From Prauserella alba (GTDB taxonomy: Bacteria > Actinomycetota > Actinomycetes > Mycobacteriales > Pseudonocardiaceae), in the NCBI RefSeq assembly GCF_024171735.1, contig NZ_JAMTCH010000003.1, positions 980,841-1,044,840 on the forward strand: 64,000 nt of DNA. Reading direction: 5' to 3'. The notes beneath the pieces were generated by a model, which saw only the letters and a list, made by a program, of their open reading frames with translations, did no database searches and was not told the origin of the DNA. Positions 22,067 to 29,597 of the stretch are shown one piece after another (within the stretch, counting starts at the first letter, position 1; each line of letters begins with the position of its first letter). The position numbers were made by a program, and so were the translations under genes.

Positions 22067-22550
22067 TGAGAATGCCGGCGGCGAGAGTGGTGACGACGCC
22101 CGAGCCGAAGAACCATATGGCGGGCGTGACCGCGTGGAACTTGCGGCGCGCGATGCGACTGGTCGCCCACAACTGTTCGGTGAGTGCACGTTGCAACTGC
22201 TCCTCATGGGTGAACAGCGAGCGCGCAGCGCGTGCGAACTCGTCGGGATCGTCGAAGCGCGCCGCGACGTTGTCGAAGTTCAAGAGCGAGGTCACTCCGG
22301 TCAACCGGGTACGGGGAACGAACACGCGTAACGCCAAGAAGGTGCTGACGAGCACGAGGCAGAGACCGAGTACAAGCAACACAGCTTGTGCCGGGTTACT
22401 GCTCCACAGGTCCGGTGACGTTCCCTGGCGTGTGAGGATGCTGCCGAGGACGCCCGATGCTGCTAGTACCAATCCGGCTTTCGTGTCGGCCAGCCTGACG
22501 AGTTCGTGGGTGTGGGTGAGCGCTTTCCAGATATTGTCGGAGCCTGTCAT
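22062..22550 (-). CDS. PycTM-type transmembrane effector (Pycsar effector domain, formerly DUF5706)
   Basis: This 162-residue membrane protein matches the PycTM family. An N-terminal amphipathic helix leads into the hallmark ADTKAG (residues 21-26) at the start of the first membrane helix (about 25-40). A second helix spans about 55-75, then comes a cytosolic segment with FDDPDEFARAARSLFTHEEQ, and a third helix at about 143-161. In Pycsar antiphage systems such proteins sense cCMP or cUMP made by the partner cyclase and damage the host membrane. Here the effector is divergent from the Crp-like regulator and cyclase (147 bases to the regulator start) instead of cotranscribed. Family assignment is from motif and topology; the role is inferred. 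Confidence 0.8.
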   Translation of the reverse strand: MTGSDNIWKALTHTHELVRLADTKAGLVLAASGVLGSILTRQGTSPDLWSSNPAQAVLLVLGLCLVLVSTFLALRVFVPRTRLTGVTSLLNFDNVAARFDDPDEFARAARSLFTHEEQLQRALTEQLWATSRIARRKFHAVTPAIWFFGSGVVTTLAAGILT

Positions 22551-22601
22551 GGCGTCCGATTCTTCGAGATGTGGTGTTGAGGGCGAGCCCCATCGGAGTG
22601 A

Positions 22602-22623
22602 GACGGCTGTAACGCACGCCGTC
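22602..22623. promoter_or_regulatory. Inverted repeat in the divergent PycTM/crp promoter region
   Basis: GACGGC-10 bases-GCCGTC lies between the starts of the PycTM gene (22550, minus) and the Crp-like gene (22698, plus). Its placement would let one bound regulator control both directions; the neighbouring Crp-like protein is the obvious candidate. It is not a match to the E. coli CRP consensus. Confidence 0.3.
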
Positions 22624-22697
22624 CGGCTTGCTCCCTTCGGGCGGAATAGGGCGGCAAGTGTTCACTGGCGCCACCCGCAACCGGTACGGAATCGGTC

Positions 22698-23378
22698 GTG
22701 CACCACGATGTGAATATCGCGTCGCGGGGATTCCGCGGGCTGTTGGGGGAGCGGTTGTGGAGTGTTCTGATCACGATGGGGGTCGAGCGCCGGCACAAGC
22801 CCGGCGATGTTCTGCTCCGGCAAGGTGACCGGGGCGACTATCTGCTGGCGCTGACCGGCGGTCGGGTGAAGATCCTGGCGGCCGAGTCGGGCGGTGCGGA
22901 ACTGCTGCTGTCGTTGCGCAGCGCGGGCGACCTGGTGGGTGAGATGTCGCCTCGTAGCGACTCCCGCAGAACCGCCACGGTAGAGACGCTCGACAGCTGT
23001 ACGACCAGCTACCTTGCGCGCCCGGACTTCGAAGCCTTCCTGGGTCGTCACGGCGCACACGCCGCATTCAGCGACTACCTGGTGGCCAAGTTGTCGGAGA
23101 CCGTGCCCTACCAGTTGCAGCAGGCCCATTTCGCGCCGCGACAGCGAGTCGCTCGCCTGATACTCGAGGTGTTGCTGCTGGCCGATCCCGGTGACCGGGA
23201 CCGCGCCCGGATTCCCTTCTCTCAGGACGCTCTCGCGAAGGCGCTGGGGTTGGCGCGCAGTACGGTGGCCGACCAGATCGCCACGCTCCGAACGCTCGGT
23301 GCGTTGCGGTCGGGCCCGCGCATCGTGGTCGATGACGAACGAGCTCTCTCCCTCGAGGCACACGCTATTTCCTTGTGA
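22698..23378 (+). CDS. Crp/Fnr family cyclic-nucleotide-responsive regulator
   Basis: This 226-residue protein has a full cNMP-binding beta-barrel (about residues 10-130), a dimer helix and a C-terminal Crp-type winged helix-turn-helix (SQDALAKALGLARSTVADQI). The phosphate-binding cassette is intact in form: G81-E82 followed nine to ten residues later by R90-R91-T-A, as in cyclic-nucleotide receptors, so it is a plausible sensor of the product of the cyclase next door. The start is a GTG with a weak ribosome-binding site; GTG 22710 is an alternative. A strong hairpin separates it from the cyclase gene. No redox cysteines of Fnr type are seen. Confidence 0.88.
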   Translation: MHHDVNIASRGFRGLLGERLWSVLITMGVERRHKPGDVLLRQGDRGDYLLALTGGRVKILAAESGGAELLLSLRSAGDLVGEMSPRSDSRRTATVETLDSCTTSYLARPDFEAFLGRHGAHAAFSDYLVAKLSETVPYQLQQAHFAPRQRVARLILEVLLLADPGDRDRARIPFSQDALAKALGLARSTVADQIATLRTLGALRSGPRIVVDDERALSLEAHAISL

Positions 23379-23385
23379 CGCACCT

Positions 23386-23421
23386 CACTCGAGACTGTCC
23401 GGCGGTGGACAGTCTCGGGTG
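23386..23421 (+). terminator. Hairpin between the Crp-like gene and the cyclase gene
   Basis: A stem of 15 bp (one G-T pair) with a 6-base loop lies eight bases after the Crp-like stop and 61 bases before the cyclase ATG; its core is CGAGACTGTCC/GGACAGTCTCG. It may terminate or attenuate crp transcription, or act as a palindromic operator for the cyclase operon. Confidence 0.6.
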
Positions 23422-23482
23422 CGTGTCCAGCCCATCGTGTGGATCCGGTCCCGCTGTGGGAAGAACTTGCAGAAGGAGAGTC

Positions 23483-24370
23483 ATGGCCCCGAAATTCGAG
23501 AGCGCTGAGCTACCGCCGTACCGCGCCATCATGGTCGTCGACATGAAGAACTTCAGCGGCGAGAAGGGACGCGACCACGCTCGCATCACCGAGAGCATCC
23601 CGATGATTCTGCGTAACGCGTTTCATCGGTGTGGGTGTGCGCAACTGTGGTCGGAGTCCCGGTTCCACGGGACCACCGGGGACGGGTACTTCGCCGGGTT
23701 TGATACGCGGTGGACTCCTTTCCTGCTGAACCCCGTGCTGTCCGCGCTCCAGGACGAACTGGAGTATCAGAATCGCGTGCACGGCGGTGAAAGCGCGATG
23801 CGGATGCGGGTGAGCCTGACCGCAGGCCCGGTGACCGACTCCGGTGAGAACTGGATGAGTGACGGCAGCGGCGACACCAGGATCGAAGCCCATCGCATGA
23901 TCGACAGTGATGACGCGCGTGCCGTGCTGGCGGATTCGAGCGGCGCCACGTGTGTCGCCGGCATCGTCTCGGAGCAGGTCTACCGGGACGTCGTGTTGTC
24001 CGGCTACAGCGGCGAGGATCCGGGGCTGTACGTCGAGGTCGGCGTGAAGGTCAAAACCTTCGAGGGGAAGGCGTATCTTCGGGTTCCCAAGCCTTCCGGT
24101 GACATCCTCCGGCGAGGACTGACCCGGCACGCCGACGCAGTCGAAGCGGCCGACGGCGCCCCGTCGGCCACGGCGAAGGACGAGCGAAGCCGAGCGGCGC
24201 CGACGTATGTCGGGGTGGAAACGGCGCAGGGGTCGGTCGGCACTGTGGTCACCGGTGAGGGCAACACGGTGAACTCCGGTGGTGGGAACCAGTTCAACGG
24301 CGTCGGGATCACCGGCACCGGTCCTACCGTCCTCGGCACGAACCGAGGCCCTGCCTCTTCGGAGGAGTGA
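23483..24370 (+). CDS. Class III nucleotide cyclase (PycC-like) with a repetitive C-terminal tail
   Basis: Residues 10-190 form a class III cyclase homology domain. The first metal Asp is D20 in MVVDMKNFS and the second D67 in TTGDGYFAGF; RVSLTAGPV and GDTRIEAHRMIDSDDAR correspond to the later strands and the catalytic Arg helix. The Lys that fixes adenine in adenylate cyclases (three before the GD pair) is Gly here, consistent with a non-adenine, possibly pyrimidine, substrate. Residues 200-240 are linker; 240-295 are Gly/Asn/Thr/Val-rich with TVVTGEGNTVN at 254-264. ATG 23483 has AGAAGGAG ahead and is better than an upstream start. It heads a tight operon with the ATPase (6 bases) and a membrane protein (overlap). 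Confidence 0.78.
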   Translation: MAPKFESAELPPYRAIMVVDMKNFSGEKGRDHARITESIPMILRNAFHRCGCAQLWSESRFHGTTGDGYFAGFDTRWTPFLLNPVLSALQDELEYQNRVHGGESAMRMRVSLTAGPVTDSGENWMSDGSGDTRIEAHRMIDSDDARAVLADSSGATCVAGIVSEQVYRDVVLSGYSGEDPGLYVEVGVKVKTFEGKAYLRVPKPSGDILRRGLTRHADAVEAADGAPSATAKDERSRAAPTYVGVETAQGSVGTVVTGEGNTVNSGGGNQFNGVGITGTGPTVLGTNRGPASSEE

Positions 24371-24376
24371 CGCCCC

Positions 24377-26446
24377 GTGGCTGCTCCCCCTGACGGACAG
24401 GAAAGGAACGACGTCGACCGCCGGTACATCGCGGTCGGTCATCTCGCCGGATCGGTGGCGTCCACGGTCGCCGGCACGAACAACACGGTGAACAACCACT
24501 TCTATCATCCGCCCGAATCGGATCCGGTCGCTGCGGTCGCCTGGCAGGTGGACTCTCGCGGTTATCGGGAGTACCTGCAACCACGGTTCGTTCCGCCGGT
24601 GGGGTTCGAGGAGGCGCGCCAGACGCTGAGGGAACGCCGCACGCTGTTTCTCAGTGGAGAGCCGGGAAGTGGGCGCAGAAGCGCGGCGTTGATGTTGTTG
24701 TGGGCGCAGGCTCCAGGCAGCGACGCCTCATGCCGCAGGCTGTCCCTGGGCAAGGATGAGGGCGAGGACCCACTCCATCCGGATTCGATCCAGCGCAACG
24801 ACCGGTTGCTCCTCGACCTGACAGAGGAGCGCGACCCGGAACGCCTCAGCACGGTCGAGAAGCGGCTTGCGACATTTGCCGGGGCCGTCGAGGATCTGGA
24901 GGCGGCGCTGGTCGTGCTCCTGCCGCCGGTACGGGAACAGGATCCCCGCATCCGCGAGCTCGCCGTTACTGGATCGACGGTCGCCATCGAACGCCCGAAC
25001 GCGGCAGTGGTGTTCTCCAAGCATCTGTTCCGGGAGTTCGATGCCGACCTCGTCGATCGGCAAGCGGCGCACGACGTGGCGACCCACCTCACGGACGTTC
25101 CGCTGCGTGACGTCGCCGAGCTGGTCCGCCGCACCGTCGAGGCCAGGAACTCCCAGCCTAACGCCCGCTTCGTCCGGTGGCTGGTCGAAGCGAGGAAGGG
25201 TGCCGAAGACTACCGGGATGAGGTCACTGACGCGGTCGGTGCAGCCGGTGCGGAACAACGCGCGCTGCTGCTGACCTCCGCGATCCTCGAAGGCGGTCAC
25301 ACCGATGCGATCCATCGGGCGCAGCGTCGACTCCTGGAAGAACTCAGTTTCCCGAGGGAGGAAATCCACCTGCTCGAGCAGCAGGGGCTCGAGGCCGCAC
25401 TCGGCGACATCGGCGTCGTGGTCGATGCATCGCGTGCTGTCCGCTTCGGCAAGGTGCGTTACCAGCAGGCGGTCGCCGATCACTTCTGGATGAACTATCC
25501 GGAGATGCGGAAATCATTGGCGACTTGGGTCGCGGTCTGCGTTGAGCTCGATGAACTGTCCGATGACGACCGGACGAGAATGGTCGACCGGTTCGTCCCG
25601 CAGGCGTGCCGTCACGGGATGGTGTCGGAACTGTGCCTGGTGATCCGTCGCTGGGCCAGTCGTGGCAACCGTCCGGCACGGAAGAACCCCTTGGCACGGT
25701 GGGCTGCCACCGCACTCGACCTTGCTCTGCGTTGGGACGGCGACGCCGGGCAAGCAGCGCAACAGGTGCGCAGGCAGATCTATGAATGGACGAACGAGCA
25801 GCAGCTGGACGCCGGACTCGCTCATGTGCTGGTGCGGGTGTGCGCCAAGGTCGTGGCCGATACCCATCCCGATCAAGCGTTGGTACGACTCCGGCGACTG
25901 GCTTGGCACGGCGACGATGCCGTCAAGTCAGAGGCGCAGCGTGAGGTGGTCGAGCTCACGCGAAATCCCCGAGTCCACCGGCGGTTCCTGTGGTGGATGG
26001 CCGATTGGATGGACCAGGAACGGCCGTCGGATGTGACGCTGTTTCTCGAGGCGTCGACTGGCGAACGCGTGCTGCGCGGGGCGCGGTCTCGGGCACCGAT
26101 CGCGGATGCTCAGGCTCGGGAGCAGTTGCAGAGATGTTGGGCAAGGGTACTGGCACACGAACCGTCGTGGTGGCGGGATCGTCTGCGTGAATGGCTCGAC
26201 GAGGCGGTGAACTCGCCGCACGCGGACGTCGCGATCGCACTGCTGCTCGAGGCAAGTCGAGCCAATGTGGACATTCTGGCGCGGCTCTATGTCGTCGCAC
26301 GCGATTGGGCCGGCGGTGGAGACCCGACGGACCGCATGGGGCGCCACGGCGTGCTCGAACTATTGAACGCCGGTATCGCACGATCCCAGGGCTTGACGGA
26401 ATCCGGCGTGACGAACGGAAAAGACAGGAACGGAGCATCGACATGA
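24377..26446 (+). CDS. STAND-like P-loop ATPase with N-terminal V-x-G-x-x-N-T-V-N motif
   Basis: This 689-residue protein starts at a GTG six bases after the cyclase stop. Residues 27-41 (VASTVAGTNNTVNNH) resemble the tail of the cyclase next door. A P-loop-like motif GEPGSGRRS occupies 94-102, with Arg where the Walker A Lys is expected; hydrophobic strands such as RLLLDL and AALVVLLPP follow as candidate Walker B. The C-terminal half (about 300-680) is helical with many Trp/Arg/Leu, like the helical repeats of STAND/NLR proteins. No transmembrane segment is seen. Family membership is inferred from architecture. Its position makes it a partner, sensor or brake for the cyclase. Confidence 0.65.
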   Translation: MAAPPDGQERNDVDRRYIAVGHLAGSVASTVAGTNNTVNNHFYHPPESDPVAAVAWQVDSRGYREYLQPRFVPPVGFEEARQTLRERRTLFLSGEPGSGRRSAALMLLWAQAPGSDASCRRLSLGKDEGEDPLHPDSIQRNDRLLLDLTEERDPERLSTVEKRLATFAGAVEDLEAALVVLLPPVREQDPRIRELAVTGSTVAIERPNAAVVFSKHLFREFDADLVDRQAAHDVATHLTDVPLRDVAELVRRTVEARNSQPNARFVRWLVEARKGAEDYRDEVTDAVGAAGAEQRALLLTSAILEGGHTDAIHRAQRRLLEELSFPREEIHLLEQQGLEAALGDIGVVVDASRAVRFGKVRYQQAVADHFWMNYPEMRKSLATWVAVCVELDELSDDDRTRMVDRFVPQACRHGMVSELCLVIRRWASRGNRPARKNPLARWAATALDLALRWDGDAGQAAQQVRRQIYEWTNEQQLDAGLAHVLVRVCAKVVADTHPDQALVRLRRLAWHGDDAVKSEAQREVVELTRNPRVHRRFLWWMADWMDQERPSDVTLFLEASTGERVLRGARSRAPIADAQAREQLQRCWARVLAHEPSWWRDRLREWLDEAVNSPHADVAIALLLEASRANVDILARLYVVARDWAGGGDPTDRMGRHGVLELLNAGIARSQGLTESGVTNGKDRNGAST

Positions 26447-27564
26447 TCATCGTTGCGCTGGCGGGACCTCCCGTGCTGTGGACCGGACTCGGACTGTGGG
26501 CCGGGTGGTCGATGTGGGTCTGGATCGTACTGACCGTGGTCACATGGGCGGTCATTGCTACATGGTGGCACTTCGCTCCCTTCACACGGGTGCGGCGAAC
26601 CGTGCGGCCGGAGCCACGAGGGCCGGCACCCGCGCCACCGGCCCCCGTGGCTCCGACACCGGCTCCGCCGGCGGAACGTCGGGTATCCGAGATGCAGGTG
26701 CGGACCGCTCACGACGACTACCATTTCCTGTTCTCCTGCGTGGTGCGCTGGCGGCCCGCGCACGGTGGAGCGGAACACCACCACGCGAACCCGGCTGCAC
26801 TCGCCGTGAACACGATCGTGGACCGGGCCGCCCGGATTGGTGCGGCCTTCGAACCACGTGATGCCGACCGCGCCCGGTATCGATTGGAAGCCGACCTCGG
26901 CATGTCCCGCAGCGATGAGACCGGCCAGTTCAACGTATGGGCGGAAGCGATGTCGCTCACGCTGGCGGAACGCGACCAGGAACGACTCGTCAAGCTGGAC
27001 GAGGTGCGCAAGGAGGAGGAGCTGTTCGAGCGTGAGTGCGCGTTCGAACGCAAGGTGCGGACTTACCTCGGCGACGACGTCCTCACCAGTGTGAGCAACG
27101 CGGTCATCTGGTGGTTGGCCCGCCACGAAACGTCCGAGAAGAAGCGAGTCGAGTCCGCCGTTGGCCACATCGGCACGCTTCGCCAGCTCGTGAGTTCGGC
27201 CACGGGCGGCGACGAAGCCAGTGAACCGGTACCGGCGCGGGGTCAGCTGACGCTGGACGATGCGCAGGTGTCGCTTCCGTTCGAGACGGCGACGCCGCCG
27301 TCACCGCCGAGCACGCCGATCGCACGACCTGAACCGGATGCCGTCGATCACGCGGTCGGTGTCGTCGAGCATGTGCCGGGCCGTGAACACCAAGCGGTGT
27401 TCACGATGAACTTCGCGCGCCTGCTTCGCCATCACGGGCTCAACGACGCGGCCGCCAGCATCACCGACCGGTTCGATCGCCCACACCCGGATGAGTCGGA
27501 CTCCGAAGCGGACACCCCGGCGGAGGTGGACGAGGATGGGACGGCCGAGTTCGCGCCGGGATGA
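26443..27564 (+). CDS. Membrane-anchored protein of the cyclase locus, unknown function
   Basis: This 373-residue protein overlaps the ATPase stop (ATGA), so it belongs to the same operon. Two hydrophobic helices lie at residues about 2-21 and 24-43, both Trp-rich, followed by a Pro/Ala-rich linker (58-80). A folded cytosolic part (about 85-235) has RTAHDDYHFLFSCVVRWRP, an AVNTIVDRAARIG helix and a charged, probably coiled-coil stretch (LAERDQERLVKLDEVRKEEE). The organisation is reminiscent of SPFH/band-7-like proteins, but I cannot confirm this. The last 120 residues are acidic and low in complexity. It could be the membrane scaffold of the ATPase/cyclase module. Confidence 0.7.
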   Translation: MIIVALAGPPVLWTGLGLWAGWSMWVWIVLTVVTWAVIATWWHFAPFTRVRRTVRPEPRGPAPAPPAPVAPTPAPPAERRVSEMQVRTAHDDYHFLFSCVVRWRPAHGGAEHHHANPAALAVNTIVDRAARIGAAFEPRDADRARYRLEADLGMSRSDETGQFNVWAEAMSLTLAERDQERLVKLDEVRKEEELFERECAFERKVRTYLGDDVLTSVSNAVIWWLARHETSEKKRVESAVGHIGTLRQLVSSATGGDEASEPVPARGQLTLDDAQVSLPFETATPPSPPSTPIARPEPDAVDHAVGVVEHVPGREHQAVFTMNFARLLRHHGLNDAAASITDRFDRPHPDESDSEADTPAEVDEDGTAEFAPG

Positions 27565-27611
27565 CGACGGCACTCGACCTCGCCGGCCTGTCACCGGTGC
27601 CTCGCTCCTCC

Positions 27612-27621
27612 GGGGGGGGGG
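27612..27621. repeat. Run of ten G
   Basis: A homopolymer of ten G lies in the 87-base gap between the convergent membrane-protein gene and the polymerase gene. It is long enough to be slippage-prone but is outside coding sequence. Confidence 0.8.
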
Positions 27622-27651
27622 CGTCGGTGGCGGTCGGCGAGCGGCCGGTGC

Positions 27652-29445
27652 TCACTTGGCGTCGGCGTAGGAGCCGACGACGGTGGCGGGCATGGGGAAC
27701 CGCACCGGGCAGGCGGGGCCGAACACCAGGCGGGTCGTCTCGTCGACGGCTTCGGCGAGGCACGTGACCACGGTGTCGGCGAGTTCGTCGGGGGTGTGCA
27801 CGAGCACCTCGTCGTGCACGAAGAACACGAGCCGGGCCGGTTCCGGCAAGCGTCGGCGCAGCGTGGCGAGCAGGACCGCGGTCCAGTCGGCCGCACTGGC
27901 CTGGACGGCGAAGTTCCGGGTGAACCGTCCCCAGTCACGGGAGGCGCGCCGCGCGGCGTCCTCGGCGCCGTCGCCTCCGGTGAGCTCGCGCCAGGCCTCG
28001 GACGGCGGCGGCGACATGCGGCCCAGCCGGGAGCGGACGGGCTCGCCGCGTTCACCCGTCGTCGCCGCGTGTTCCACATAGGACACTGCGGCGGGGAAGC
28101 GGCGCCGCAGCAGTGCGAGGGTGGTCGCGGCCTCGCCCGCAGTACCGCCGTACATGGCCGACAGCATCGCGATCTTCGCGTTCGGCCGGTGTTCGGCCGC
28201 TGCAGCGGGATGCAGCTCCGCCGCCAGGCTGGTGTACAGGTCCTCCGACCGGGAGACCTCGGCCAGCCGCCGGTCCCCGGACAGCGCCGCCAGAATCCGC
28301 GGTTCGAGCTGCGCCGCGTCGGCCACCACGAGCTGCCAGCCCGGGTCGGCGGTCACGCAGCCACGCAGCACCCGCGGGATCTGCAATGCCGCACCGCCGC
28401 GACTCGCCCACCGGCCCGACACGACCCCGCCGACGACGTAGACGGGACGGAACCGGTCGCCGCGCACCCACTGGTCCAGCCACGCCCACCCGTGTGCGGC
28501 GTGGAGTCGTGCCAGCTCCTTGTACTCGAGCAGCGGGGCCACCGCGGGGTGGTCGATCCGCCGCAGCACGTGGGCCCGCGCGGACGGCACGGTGATGCCC
28601 ACTCGGCCGAACGCGCGCACGATGCTCTCCGGATGGTCGGGGTTGACCGCCCTGCCGAACGCCTCGTCGATGCGCCGCGCCAGCGCCGCGAGCGCGGCCG
28701 GCCGTGAACCGGCCGGAACCCGTGGCCCGAGCAGCTCCGCGAGCAACGCCTCGTGACGTTCACTGCGCCACGGCAGTCCGTCGGCCGACATCTCCACTGC
28801 CGCGAGCGCACTCGCCGACTCGGCGGCCACCAACAGCCGGAGCCGGCCGGACGTGTCGAGGCGGTTCAGCCGGTCCCGCTGATCGGCCAGTACCACCTCG
28901 GCCGCCTCGGCCGGGTCGAGACCGGCCGGCAGCCCGGAGCTCTGCGGGTCGAACAGCGCGGGCTGCTCGTCGGGCGCGGCCACGTGGTCCGTCTCCACCG
29001 GAGGGGCGAGTCCGCGCACCCGCGCGTACGCGGCGGCGAGAGACCGCGACCGGTCGTGCGCACCCGTGAACGCCAGCAGCAGTCCTTCGACGAGCCCGAG
29101 GTCGTGACACCGCCGCAACCGGACTCCGCAGCCGACGAGCGCGGGGTAGTCGCGCTCCACCGACGGCAGCACCCACCGCGGCCGGCGCGGCTCCAGCCGC
29201 GCGGCCACGGCGGCCACCTCCTCGGGCGACAGGGCGGTGGCCACCACGGCGCCCGCGGCGTCCCCGCGGAGTTCGCCGCCCGGGAACTCGTCACCCCGGA
29301 GGAGCCCTTCGTCCGGGGCGAGCTCGCCGTCCGGGATGCGCAGCGAGAAGCGGCCTGCGGAATCGCGGGCGACGATCACATGCACGTCGCCGATTCTGCT
29401 CCCCGCCACCGACAGTTCGCGCCGGAGGCCCGTGCTGTCCCGCAC
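27652..29445 (-). CDS. Bifunctional 3'-5' exonuclease/DNA polymerase (actinobacterial PolA-like)
   Basis: This 597-residue protein belongs to a short family A polymerase type found in actinobacteria, with a reduced N-terminal exonuclease-like domain. Polymerase motif A is DAAQLEPR, motif B contains NAKIAMLSAMYGG and motif C is FFVHDEVLVH. There is no 5'-3' exonuclease domain and it is about two thirds the length of Pol I. It may serve in repair synthesis. The start is a GTG at 29445 with GGAG seven bases upstream; a later start near VHVIVARD would shorten it by about twenty residues. It is divergent from the acyl-CoA synthetase. Confidence 0.87.
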   Translation of the reverse strand: MRDSTGLRRELSVAGSRIGDVHVIVARDSAGRFSLRIPDGELAPDEGLLRGDEFPGGELRGDAAGAVVATALSPEEVAAVAARLEPRRPRWVLPSVERDYPALVGCGVRLRRCHDLGLVEGLLLAFTGAHDRSRSLAAAYARVRGLAPPVETDHVAAPDEQPALFDPQSSGLPAGLDPAEAAEVVLADQRDRLNRLDTSGRLRLLVAAESASALAAVEMSADGLPWRSERHEALLAELLGPRVPAGSRPAALAALARRIDEAFGRAVNPDHPESIVRAFGRVGITVPSARAHVLRRIDHPAVAPLLEYKELARLHAAHGWAWLDQWVRGDRFRPVYVVGGVVSGRWASRGGAALQIPRVLRGCVTADPGWQLVVADAAQLEPRILAALSGDRRLAEVSRSEDLYTSLAAELHPAAAAEHRPNAKIAMLSAMYGGTAGEAATTLALLRRRFPAAVSYVEHAATTGERGEPVRSRLGRMSPPPSEAWRELTGGDGAEDAARRASRDWGRFTRNFAVQASAADWTAVLLATLRRRLPEPARLVFFVHDEVLVHTPDELADTVVTCLAEAVDETTRLVFGPACPVRFPMPATVVGSYADAK

Positions 29446-29554
29446 CAGCGGCTCCAGGTTCGTCGCGACTCCCGGGTGGGAAGGCCGGTGCGGGTGAGAC
29501 GTCCGTTACTCCGCGGGAACGTTCACCGTCGCGAGGGTTGCTCCGGTTGCCCTA

Positions 29555-29565
29555 CTACCCGGTAG
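29555..29565. promoter_or_regulatory. Palindrome CTACC-C-GGTAG in the acyl-CoA synthetase promoter
   Basis: This 11-bp palindrome, flanked by CCTA and GTTATG, lies 33 bases before the synthetase ATG in the divergent promoter region. It resembles short TetR-family operators near actinobacterial fatty-acid genes. No linked TetR gene is present, so the assignment is tentative. Confidence 0.35.
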
Positions 29566-29597
29566 GTTATGTCGGACGAGCCCGAGGAGGTGCGCGG

